Source: Coriobacteriales bacterium (GTDB lineage Bacteria; Actinomycetota; Coriobacteriia; Coriobacteriales; Atopobiaceae). From it: a DNA stretch of 45,690 nt. Under the pieces are notes generated by a model. The model was not told the DNA's origin, ran no database searches, and was given only the letters and a program-made list of their open reading frames with translations. The stretch covers positions 1 through 45,690 of the forward strand of contig JAUMWN010000009.1 of assembly GCA_030529625.1 (NCBI GenBank), written 5' to 3'. Of the stretch, positions 1 through 9,239 are shown piece by piece. The first letter of the stretch is position 1. The number at the start of each line of letters is the position of its first letter. The position numbers were made by a program, and so were the translations under genes.

Positions 1-31
1 CCCCTAAACACAGGGGACTGTCCCCCCAGTG
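1..31. repeat. Right half of a GTCCCC palindromic repeat, cut by the window edge
   Basis: The first bases read like the right half of the palindrome at 19202-19254: a short linker resembling TGAACAC, then GGGGACTGTCCCC and CAGT. The left half would lie outside the window. It lies just past the 3' end of the minus-strand phosphatase gene, so it may also help end its transcript. Confidence 0.5.
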
Positions 32-38
32 CAAAAGG

Positions 39-1052
39 CTATCCGTTGCCTAGAAGGAAGTGGTGCAGCGCCTCCACGGTGCCGTCGAAGTGCCAACCCT
101 GCATGCCAATGCGTCGCGCTCCTTCCACGTTATGCTCCACGTCGTCCACGAAGAGGCACGTGTTGGGTGCCAGGTCAAAGCGCTCGCACAGGCGCGTGTA
201 GATGCGTGCGTCGGGCTTGAGTACGTGCTCGTAGCACGAGACCACCATGCCGTCAAAGCACTCGTAGGCTGGAAGCCGGTGCTTGTAGTTGTCAAACTCC
301 ACGCCGGCGTTGGAGAGCAGGTAGATGCCGTACCCGGTCGCCTTGAGCTCGCCGATGAGCTCGCCGGTTTGCGGCATAAACGTGCGGTCTTCGTACCAGT
401 GATGCACGAGCTGATCGACCGAGTCGTGCAGCCGTTCGGGCACGCGTGTCTTGGCCATCCATGCCACCGTTTGCGAATCCACCGCATCGGCATCGTGCAA
501 CACCCATTCCGCAGAGCCAAAGACGGCGTTTGCCAGCAGCTCCGCGTCGTCGTCGGTTTCGCAGGTGGCACGTGCCATGGCCAGGGGATGCCATTCCAGC
601 AGCACGCGGCCCATGTCGAACACCACGTTGCGCACGCGAGACGACCCGGCACGCAGTGCATCCACAAGGGTAATTCCCTTTGCCTCCAGCTCGCAGTGGC
701 GCGCGAGTGCCATGAGCGCCTGCGACGCGATCACCACACAGTTCACTCCGTGCTCCGCTCCGTCGGCCACGAGGGACGAGAAGTGCGACGCCATGTCGGC
801 CGTAATGGTTCCGCACGCAAGCTCGTCCTGCACCTGCGCAAGCCATGCACGCTCGTGGGCGGGTGGCGTGAGCACCATGATGCCCCAGCGTGCGATGGTG
901 GTGCGCAAGAACGGCTCCTCCATCGTTACCGGGATGCCGAGGAAGATCACGCGCCGTATGTCGCGCGCTTTGAGCTCCTCGCACAGCAGTTGGGCAAGCT
1001 CAGGCCTTCGCAGGATGGTCTCTTGCTCGTGCACGCCAATGGTCGTTTGCAT
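39..1052 (-). CDS. HAD-superfamily phosphatase fused to a racemase-like N-terminal domain
   Basis: 337 residues. Residues about 140-335 are a HAD subfamily IA hydrolase of the YihX type: the nucleophile motif FDMGR has Asp146, followed by LLSN (motif II), LKPDARIY (motif III lysine) and FVDDVEHNVEGA (motif IV). Residues about 1-130 look like the second half of an aspartate/glutamate racemase (LGIPVTMEEPF, then an ER..v..EL..G stretch), but the place of the catalytic Cys-Thr-Glu reads ASQ, so racemase activity is unlikely. I chose the ATG at 1052 because AGAGGA lies just upstream; the open frame runs further up without a good ribosome site. It is divergent from the GH1 gene at 1232. The substrate is probably a small phosphoester, but this cannot be read from sequence. 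Confidence 0.8.
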   Translation of the reverse strand: MQTTIGVHEQETILRRPELAQLLCEELKARDIRRVIFLGIPVTMEEPFLRTTIARWGIMVLTPPAHERAWLAQVQDELACGTITADMASHFSSLVADGAEHGVNCVVIASQALMALARHCELEAKGITLVDALRAGSSRVRNVVFDMGRVLLEWHPLAMARATCETDDDAELLANAVFGSAEWVLHDADAVDSQTVAWMAKTRVPERLHDSVDQLVHHWYEDRTFMPQTGELIGELKATGYGIYLLSNAGVEFDNYKHRLPAYECFDGMVVSCYEHVLKPDARIYTRLCERFDLAPNTCLFVDDVEHNVEGARRIGMQGWHFDGTVEALHHFLLGNG

Positions 1053-1222
1053 GCTCGTTCCTCTCGTGCGTGTTCTTGCGATTGCGTGAGTCACGACTCC
1101 ATTGTGGCACAACGATACGCACATGCCAGGCTGGGGTGGGAACGACCGCGCTTGCCGATGCGAACGGGTGCGCCTTGGAACGCATGGTATGGTATATGAA
1201 TAAGTTTGTATTACGAAGATAG

Positions 1223-2674
<1,452 letters not shown>

Positions 2675-2682
2675 GGGGGCGA

Positions 2683-2714
2683 CCCCGTTGCGGCCTGGTG
2701 AGGCCACAACGGGG
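2683..2714 (+). terminator. Hairpin after the first GH1 gene
   Basis: CCCCGTTG pairs with CAACGGGG and an inner GGCCT with AGGCC around a GGTG loop, with one C-A mismatch. It sits nine bases past the stop codon. There is no long T-run after it, so it may be an attenuating or RNA-stabilising hairpin, or a weak terminator. Confidence 0.55.
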
Positions 2715-2760
2715 TTGCGGAGTGTGTTGAGTTGGACGGCTTATAACGGGGAGCGGTGCA

Positions 2761-3696
2761 ATGGAGCTCAAGGCATGGGAATACGAGGAGATGCCGGAAT
2801 TCGATGAGTGCGTTGACGGTGCCACATGGCTCAACACGACAGGCGAGGAGCAAGGCGTGTCCTATCTTCCCAACGTCGAGTACGAGTCCGTGGGCGGCGT
2901 GTCGCGCGTCCTTCAAATTCTTATTCCCAACAGCCGTCGCCACAAGGCCCCAAAGCAGGGTCGCGCTGTCTCAAGAGCCTATCCCTGCGTGGTATACGTG
3001 CAGGGCTTCGCTTGGATGACACAGGACGTGTACGCCAATCTCCCGTGCATAGCGCGTCTGGCCGAGCGGGGCTTTGTGGTCGCCATCGTTCAGTATCGCG
3101 AAAGCGGTGTGGGAGTGTTTCCGGATCCGGTGCGCGATACGCGCAACGCCATACGTTTTATGCGTGCGAATGCGGCAGCATATGCCGTCGATCCCACACG
3201 AGTGGCCGTTATGGGCGATTCGTCGGGTGGGCATACGGCGGCCTATGCCGGCATTCTGCACGACGATGACACGGAGTTCAACCTGTTCATCGGGGTGTCG
3301 GCAGAGGTTGGCTGCATTGTCAACTACTATGGGTCGACGGACTTCACGTTTGAGGACGCCAATCCATCCACACCGAGCCATAACCTCCCTGAGTCTCCCG
3401 AGGGCATGATTATGGGCGGAATTAACCTTCGGGAAGATCGTGCGGCACGTGAGCTGCTCACCGTAAAGTGCAACATAGACAAGACGACCGACGTCGCGCC
3501 AATGCTCATTGTGCATGGGACGAAGGATCGTATCGTTAACACGCGTTGCAGCGTAAACCTGTACGAGCGTTTGCGCAAGACCGGGCATGCGTGCCAGCTG
3601 TACCTGCTGCGCGGTGCCGATCATGGTGGCCCTGAGTTCTGGACGGACCAAGTGCTCGACATCGTTGAGACCTTCCTGCGACAGCACCTTGGCTAG
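2761..3696 (+). CDS. Alpha/beta-hydrolase esterase, probably acting on acylated carbohydrate
   Basis: 311 residues. The nucleophile elbow GDSSGGH gives Ser154; HGTKDRIV gives Asp256 and ADHGG gives His288, a complete triad in the order of esterase/lipase and BD-FAE-like hydrolases. The usual oxyanion HGGG segment is replaced by VYVQGFAW (around residue 80). No signal peptide, so cytoplasmic. It follows the GH1 gene in the same direction by 86 bases, with GGGGAG upstream of the ATG, so it may share its transcript past the hairpin. Inferred role: removing acetyl or aryl ester groups from imported glycosides. A peptidase-like S9 relative cannot be excluded, but the length fits an esterase better. 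Confidence 0.75.
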   Translation: MELKAWEYEEMPEFDECVDGATWLNTTGEEQGVSYLPNVEYESVGGVSRVLQILIPNSRRHKAPKQGRAVSRAYPCVVYVQGFAWMTQDVYANLPCIARLAERGFVVAIVQYRESGVGVFPDPVRDTRNAIRFMRANAAAYAVDPTRVAVMGDSSGGHTAAYAGILHDDDTEFNLFIGVSAEVGCIVNYYGSTDFTFEDANPSTPSHNLPESPEGMIMGGINLREDRAARELLTVKCNIDKTTDVAPMLIVHGTKDRIVNTRCSVNLYERLRKTGHACQLYLLRGADHGGPEFWTDQVLDIVETFLRQHLG

Positions 3697-3726
3697 ACCC
3701 ACCAGTTTTGTCTCTGGCAAACAGAG

Positions 3727-3760
3727 GGCGAACTCCAGGGCCGTGGCTCAGGAGTTCGCC
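3727..3760. terminator. Hairpin downstream of the esterase gene
   Basis: A perfect 10-bp inverted repeat, GGCGAACTCC and GGAGTTCGCC, with a 14-base loop lies 30 bases after the esterase stop codon. No T-run follows. It could be a terminator or one of the small palindromes that fill this gap. Confidence 0.4.
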
Positions 3761-3941
3761 AAACCGTTTATGTGGCGTTCGGCGGCCGACGATTGTGGCG
3801 AACTCGTGCCACGATTGCACCTCCCCGGCGCTGTCTGCGGGGCAGGGGCGTCGCGGGGGAGTGGTAATGTTTAACTGTCCATGTTTTTGTCTATGCGGGC
3901 GGGGCCCGCGGGAGGGAGCGGCTCATGAGAAGTGCGAAGTG

Positions 3942-4003
3942 CCGTGTACCGAACGGTACGCACGGTGGTGTGGGAGGACGGCGCGCCGACTAACGGCGCG
4001 CCT
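3942..4003. repeat. Two short hairpins in the 3.7-4.5 kb gap
   Basis: The first (3942-3965) pairs CCGTG and TACC with GGTA and CACGG around GAAC. The second (about 3976-4003) has two copies of GGCGCGCC that pair across GACTAA, extended by GGAGG and CCTCC. The region has no gene-like reading frame. Confidence 0.4.
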
Positions 4004-4033
4004 CCTACCCGATCTTTCCTCTTCCCATCGTTC

Positions 4034-4131
4034 ACCGCGTACACTAATCGCCCGAGAAAACCCCACCGTGTACACTAATCCGCAATTAGTGTACACGGTG
4101 GGGGTTTTCTCGGGCGATTAGTGTACGCGGT
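4034..4131. repeat. Long nested inverted repeat with four GTACACTAAT sites
   Basis: Arms of 46 (4034-4079) and 47 bases (4085-4131) are perfect complements except for one extra G, with a five-base loop. Inside each arm the block ACCGYGTACACTAATC occurs twice, so the decamer GTACACTAAT is present four times, two on each strand. It could be a decayed transposable element, a REP-like element or a binding site array. No gene lies within 330 bases upstream or 420 downstream. Confidence 0.7.
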
Positions 4132-4175
4132 AATCAGGCCCCTCCCCGGGCGCCTGCCCACGTCGCGCGGTCCCG

Positions 4176-4372
4176 GGCGGTTTTCTCAGACACCAGTTCA
4201 CTCGCGAGATGGGGGTGAGTGTCTGGTTTTTGTGGCTCGTAAATTGGGGGTCTGCGTTTTCGGTCTCCTGACCTACTGTTTTGCGGGGCTCGTTTCCGCC
4301 CTACGGAGGAAAGAGCCTCAGATTTCAAACACTTGCCCTATTACGCGAGTGAACGGGCCGCCAAGAAAACCG
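4176..4372. other. Structured non-coding stretch, possible small element with inverted ends
   Basis: The two ends share CGGTTTTCT, a ten-base spacer and GTTCACTCGCG in opposite orientation (GTTCACTCGCG at 4196-4206, CGCGAGTGAAC at 4344-4354). Inside are a CAGACAC/GTGTCTG hairpin (4187-4225) followed by five T, and a stem GGCTC-TTTCC with GGAAA-GAGCC around 4288-4317. This could be a small non-autonomous element or an RNA; I cannot name it. Confidence 0.35.
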
Positions 4373-4389
4373 CGGGTGCCAAGGTGTCC

Positions 4390-4460
4390 GGACAAAGGTG
4401 ACGGGGACGTTTGTCCTGCGTCCGTGTCAAGTGGGACAAACGTCCCCGTCACCTTTGTCC
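4390..4460. repeat. 27-bp perfect inverted repeat (copy 1 of GACAAAGGTGACGGGGAC family)
   Basis: Bases 4390-4416 and 4434-4460 are exact complements, with a 17-base loop. The same right arm recurs at 39480-39506, and a variant of the left arm at 39403-39429. It lies about 95 bases before the DUF1349 gene. Confidence 0.8.
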
Positions 4461-4511
4461 CGGGTCAACATATCAACGCAGGTCGCAAGAAGTCCATTTT
4501 GCCCATCAGCC

Positions 4512-4517
4512 TATAAT
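4512..4517 (+). promoter_or_regulatory. Possible -10 element for the DUF1349 gene
   Basis: TATAAT lies 39 bases before the ATG at 4556. I see no convincing -35 box at the expected distance, so this rests on the -10 alone. Confidence 0.35.
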
Positions 4518-4555
4518 CAATCACGGGCGACTGGCACCAATGAGGGAGAACTACA

Positions 4556-5173
4556 ATGACATCGTTTAACGATATGGTATGGACACGCGAACCCAAGGAG
4601 TGGCGCCTGGAGAGCGATACGCTCCTTGTGACCACCGAGCCAGGGACGGACCTGTGGCAGAGGACGTACTACCACTTCCGTAACGACAACGCGCCGGCGC
4701 TGCAGCTCTCGACCGACGAGCAGTTTTTCTCGCTGGTTGTGCGTACGGACTTTTCGGGCGCGGCGCACCGCTTTGACCAGTGTGGCGTGGTGATGTACCT
4801 GGACTCCGAGAATTGGATCAAGGGCTCGGTGGAGTACGAGGATGGTGCGATTCAGCACCTGGGAAGCGTCGTGACCAATCATGGCTACAGTGACTGGGCC
4901 ACAACGGAGATACCTGCCGATATACGCCACATGTGGTACCGCCTGAGCCGTCGAGAGGACGATTATCGCATCGATTGCTCCGAAGACGGCGAGGTCTGGC
5001 ACCAGATGCGCGTGTGTCATCTGCACGAGGGTGCGGGAACGGTGCGCGTGGGCGTGTACGCTTGCTCACCGGAGGACTCGTCCTTTACTGCGCGATTCGA
5101 TCATCTGGAGCTTGGACCCTGTGTCTGGGCGGCACATGACGGCCAGCAGCCAGACGAGGAAATCACTGCGTGA
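4556..5173 (+). CDS. DUF1349 family protein (concanavalin-like fold)
   Basis: 205 residues, close to the family's usual length. The pattern of W-rich beta strands (LWQRTYYHFRNDNAPAL, FSLVVRTDF, QCGVVMYLDSENWIKGSVEYEDG, MWYRLSRREDDYRIDCSEDGEVW, VRVGVYACSPEDSSFTARFDHLELG) matches DUF1349, whose fold resembles concanavalin-type lectins and glucanases. No signal peptide. GAGGGAG precedes the start. The next gene, 136 bases on, is a GH1 enzyme in the same direction, which suggests sugar binding or handling, but the function of DUF1349 proteins is not established. Confidence 0.75.
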   Translation: MTSFNDMVWTREPKEWRLESDTLLVTTEPGTDLWQRTYYHFRNDNAPALQLSTDEQFFSLVVRTDFSGAAHRFDQCGVVMYLDSENWIKGSVEYEDGAIQHLGSVVTNHGYSDWATTEIPADIRHMWYRLSRREDDYRIDCSEDGEVWHQMRVCHLHEGAGTVRVGVYACSPEDSSFTARFDHLELGPCVWAAHDGQQPDEEITA

Positions 5174-5288
5174 TATGCGTCTCGGTTGCGTGTGGCAGCC
5201 AGTGTTTGGCAGGCCTCGCTCCTTTTGCCGACGTCACGATAGGGGAATCCACGGTTGCAGTGATAATGATGGTGAGTTATGCACATAA

Positions 5289-6767
<1,479 letters not shown>

Positions 6768-6774
6768 GATCTCT

Positions 6775-6893
6775 GGCCCGCAAACGCTGACTCTGGGGCC
6801 TATCCTTCTCAAACTGCTACCGTTTGCCAACGTTGGGAGCGTTATGAGAAGGATGGGCCCAACTTTTGCCCCTATCCTTCTCAAACTGCTACC
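6775..6893. repeat. Left flanking repeat of the toxin-antitoxin pair
   Basis: It begins with GGCC-GCAAACGCT-ACTCTGGGG (6775-6798), continues into a hairpin whose arms GGGCCTATCCTTCTC (6796-6810) and GAGAAGGATGGGCCC (6846-6860) pair with one mismatch, then a linker and the first half of a second hairpin (6869-6893). A matching element with both hairpins complete lies at 7824-7986 in the same orientation. The second hairpin here is broken off where the antitoxin's 3' end begins. Confidence 0.75.
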
Positions 6894-6901
6894 ACTTGCC
6901 G

Positions 6902-7204
6902 CTATAGCAGCGTCACCCTTCCTGTGGGCAGTTCTGCGATGAGGGAGACCTTGCCGCCCAGCGCCTCGACGTAGCGCCGAATGGTGTCGAGGCTCATCGT
7001 CGACAGGTCGCCGCGCTCCATGCGTGACACGCGGTTCTGCGACACGCCCATGGCCTGGGCGAGCTGAGTCTGTGTCATGCCGCCCTCGTTTCGGGCCTCC
7101 CGTAGCACGTAGGCGTCGATATACGCTTGGGTGGTAGCCCTTGCCTGGTTCATCTGTTCTTCTGTGATGCCCCGCTTCGCGAGGTACTCGTTCAACTCAC
7201 TCAT
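6902..7204 (-). CDS. HTH antitoxin of a HigBA-type toxin-antitoxin pair
   Basis: 100 residues. Residues about 40-95 are an XRE-type helix-turn-helix: MTQTQLAQAMGVSQNRVSRMERGDLSTMSLDTIRRYVEALGG. The N-terminal 35 residues (ELNEYLAKRGITEEQMNQA) fit antitoxins of this family. The ATG at 7204 overlaps the toxin's stop by eight bases and has GGAGGGACG upstream, so the two are translationally coupled, with the toxin first, as in HigBA. It should neutralise the toxin and repress the promoter of the pair. Its stop codon lies within the edge of the left flanking repeat. Confidence 0.85.
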   Translation of the reverse strand: MSELNEYLAKRGITEEQMNQARATTQAYIDAYVLREARNEGGMTQTQLAQAMGVSQNRVSRMERGDLSTMSLDTIRRYVEALGGKVSLIAELPTGRVTLL

Positions 7205-7569
7205 CTCGTCCCTCCAGCTTCGCCAGGTGCAGCCTGTAGATCCTCTCCGCCTCGGGAATTGCCTTCTTGTACCATCCTGACCATCTCTGCTTCCCGCTCT
7301 TGCCCATCGACTTATCGCCCGCGAGCAACATGACTGCCTGTCTCGTCGGATCGAAGGCAAAGAGAATTCTGACTTCGGAACTGCCCGAAGAGGCGGGTCT
7401 GAGCTCCTTCATGTTTCTCAAGCTCGAGCCCGTGATGGTGTCCACGAGCGGTCTTCCCAGACTTGGCCCCACGTCGCGCAGCACCTCAAGCGCCGCGAAA
7501 ACGAGGGCGACGGTCTCATCGTCCTGAGTGTCGAGCCAGTCCTCGATGTATTCATAACATATCTTTCAC
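7197..7569 (-). pseudogene. RelE/HigB-like toxin gene with a frameshift right after its start
   Basis: The body (GRPLVDTITGSSLRNMKELRPASSGSSEVRILFAFDPTRQAVMLLAGDKS) is a Gp49/HigB-like toxin that would cleave mRNA. The only well-placed start is GTG at 7569, six bases after GGAGG, but that frame stops after five codons. The toxin frame itself has no start codon until a GTG at 7484, well inside the domain. Removing one T near 7555 joins the two into a 123-residue protein starting VKDMYEYIEDWLDTQDDE, the usual length for the family. So the gene carries a one-base insertion, or the sequence has an error. Starting at 7484 would give a 95-residue protein lacking the first helix. Confidence 0.75.
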
Positions 7570-7775
7570 GTCGTTCCTCCCGAAGACCATGATATAGCCT
7601 ACAGGGTTTATCTGCAAGCGGCTAGCCATGTACAAGACTGGCGACGAGGAGCCTGGAGAGACGCCTGAAACCCTCAAGAGGAGATGTACTGCGAAGAGAC
7701 GACTTGTTCCCTGGCATCTCCGCATCGTTGGTCCAAAACGAAGACACGCATCCTGCTCTGCTTGGGCGGGCGCAT

Positions 7776-7810
7776 CAATGAGAAAAGGGGTTTGGCCCCT
7801 TTTCTCATTG
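7776..7810. terminator. Strong 15-bp hairpin in the gap between toxin and HAD lipoprotein genes
   Basis: A perfect 15-bp stem, left arm 7776-7790 and right arm 7796-7810, closes on TTTGG. T and A runs are inside the stem. No T-run follows on either strand. The stretch 7570-8003 otherwise holds only this hairpin and the repeat at 7824-7986; I see no gene in it. Confidence 0.5.
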
Positions 7811-7823
7811 GGTTAGGCGCTCA

Positions 7824-7986
7824 GGCCTGCAAACGCTTACTCTGGGGGTCTATCTTTCTTAATCCGACGTTACCACCGCTTATGGACGTTGGTAGTGTTT
7901 TGAGAAGGATAGGCCCCGTTTTGACCCCTATCTTTCTCAAATTGCTACCGTTCGCCAACGTTGGTAGTGGTTTGAGAAAGATAGGG
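7824..7986. repeat. Right flanking repeat of the toxin-antitoxin pair, two hairpins
   Basis: It starts with GGCCTGCAAACGCTTACTCTGGGG (24 bases, nearly identical to 6775-6798), followed by an imperfect hairpin (7845-7917) and a perfect 16-bp hairpin with arms 7926-7941 and 7971-7986 and an inner CTACC/GGTAG. The last hairpin lies 17 bases past the stop of the minus-strand gene at 8004 and may end that transcript. Confidence 0.75.
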
Positions 7987-8003
7987 TCCCACCAGGCAAG
8001 CCG

Positions 8004-9158
8004 CTAGGCCTGTGGCTTCTTGGTCACGCCGTCACCGTAGATGGTCGCAAAGTCGTCGTGCATGGAGAACACCGTATAGCCCAGGTCCTCCCACTCCGTG
8101 CGCTTCTTGCTTGCAGAGTCGGAATCTCCGTATTCCCGTTCCGCGTCGTCGGCCAGCACCATGAATGCGGCGCTGGGGTGGGGGTTTTGCGAGAGGGTGT
8201 ACGAGAGCATGGCCACGTCTCCCGACGAGTTGCCAAAGGCCAGGACGGGTTGCTTGCCAATCTCGCGCACCATCGCGTCAACCTTGCTCATCTTGGCGTT
8301 CTCGCCCTCATAGCTCCCGTCGAACACGACCTTGTCGCCGTCCTTAAACGTATAGTCGCCGTCGGCCGTGTCCCCCTGGCCCGTGGCCTCATAGCCGTAC
8401 TCGGTGCCAATCACGTGCGAGGGCTCGATGTTGAGCGTATCTGCCACGATGGCGCGCACGACGTTTCGCTCGGTGGCGGTAACCACGTAGACGTCGAACC
8501 CGTTGGCCTGCAGGTATGTCACGACCTCGGTCATGGGCTTGTACCATGCCTCACCCCGCGTCATGCCCTCAAATCCCTCGGCCTTGGATTGCTTGAACTT
8601 GGTGCAGTAGTCCTCGAGCTCCTGTGGGGTAAGACCCGCATAGGCGATGGCGGCCGCCTGCGCCTGGCGTGTGCTCATACCCTCGGGCTTCTTGCCCCAC
8701 GCGGAGTCCACGATCTCATGCGCCACAGCCGCAATGTCCTCGGGTGCCTGGTAGTTGGGGTTGTTGAGCGCGTAGTCGGCAAACACCATGTACTCAAAAC
8801 ACCAGGGGAACGTCTCGCACATGAGGGTCCCGTCCAGGTCGAAGACCGCGATGCGGTCCTGCGGTGCAATGTAGTCCGGGCTTTCCTCGTTCGTCACCGC
8901 TTCCACGTAGCCGGTGAGCTTTTTGAGCGAAGCACTGTCCTTGCTCCACGACGCTAGCGAGACATCCGTCTTGGCATCGGCTTGATCCGTTGCGGCCGAT
9001 TCCGTCGCGGCTGGCGCCGACTCCGCCTTTGGCTGCTCCTGTGTGGACGGTGCATTCTGGCCGCAGCCAACCACGGAGAGCGCCAGGACGAGGGCGGCCA
9101 CGATCGCGAGGGACCGCGTCAAGGCTTTTTCAAAGAGCGGGTGCATGGTGGACTTCAT
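8004..9158 (-). CDS. HAD-superfamily phosphatase lipoprotein
   Basis: 384 residues. The N-terminus has a signal peptide ending in a lipobox, SVVGC with Cys32, then a 45-residue Ala/Thr/Gln-rich linker, so it should be anchored outside the membrane. The HAD domain has FDLDGTLMCET (Asp107 nucleophile, Asp109), VVTATER (motif II), Lys in ENAKMSKVDAM, and FGNSSGDVAML (motif IV), close to phosphoserine phosphatase-like HAD enzymes. The cap region lies between motifs I and II. The ATG at 9158 has GGAGGAG upstream; an in-frame codon run further up lacks a ribosome site. It likely dephosphorylates nutrients at the cell surface; the substrate is unknown. Next gene upstream is co-directional but separated by 80 bases. 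Confidence 0.85.
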   Translation of the reverse strand: MKSTMHPLFEKALTRSLAIVAALVLALSVVGCGQNAPSTQEQPKAESAPAATESAATDQADAKTDVSLASWSKDSASLKKLTGYVEAVTNEESPDYIAPQDRIAVFDLDGTLMCETFPWCFEYMVFADYALNNPNYQAPEDIAAVAHEIVDSAWGKKPEGMSTRQAQAAAIAYAGLTPQELEDYCTKFKQSKAEGFEGMTRGEAWYKPMTEVVTYLQANGFDVYVVTATERNVVRAIVADTLNIEPSHVIGTEYGYEATGQGDTADGDYTFKDGDKVVFDGSYEGENAKMSKVDAMVREIGKQPVLAFGNSSGDVAMLSYTLSQNPHPSAAFMVLADDAEREYGDSDSASKKRTEWEDLGYTVFSMHDDFATIYGDGVTKKPQA

Positions 9159-9239
9159 GGCTTCTCCTCCTTGGGACTGCATTGCGTTGGCTGCATCAAT
9201 TGTAACCTCAGAAACCACCTTTGGTGTCGCCAGTGGCGG

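Noticed and set aside
3708-4516. Open frames of 131-137 codons in the 3.7-4.5 kb gap
   Set aside because: They run through palindromes and hairpins, have odd composition and no ribosome site or motif. I treat the gap as non-coding.
7628-8007. Short open frames (62 and 107 codons) in the gap before the HAD lipoprotein gene
   Set aside because: They cross hairpins and the flanking repeat, which explains their sequence.
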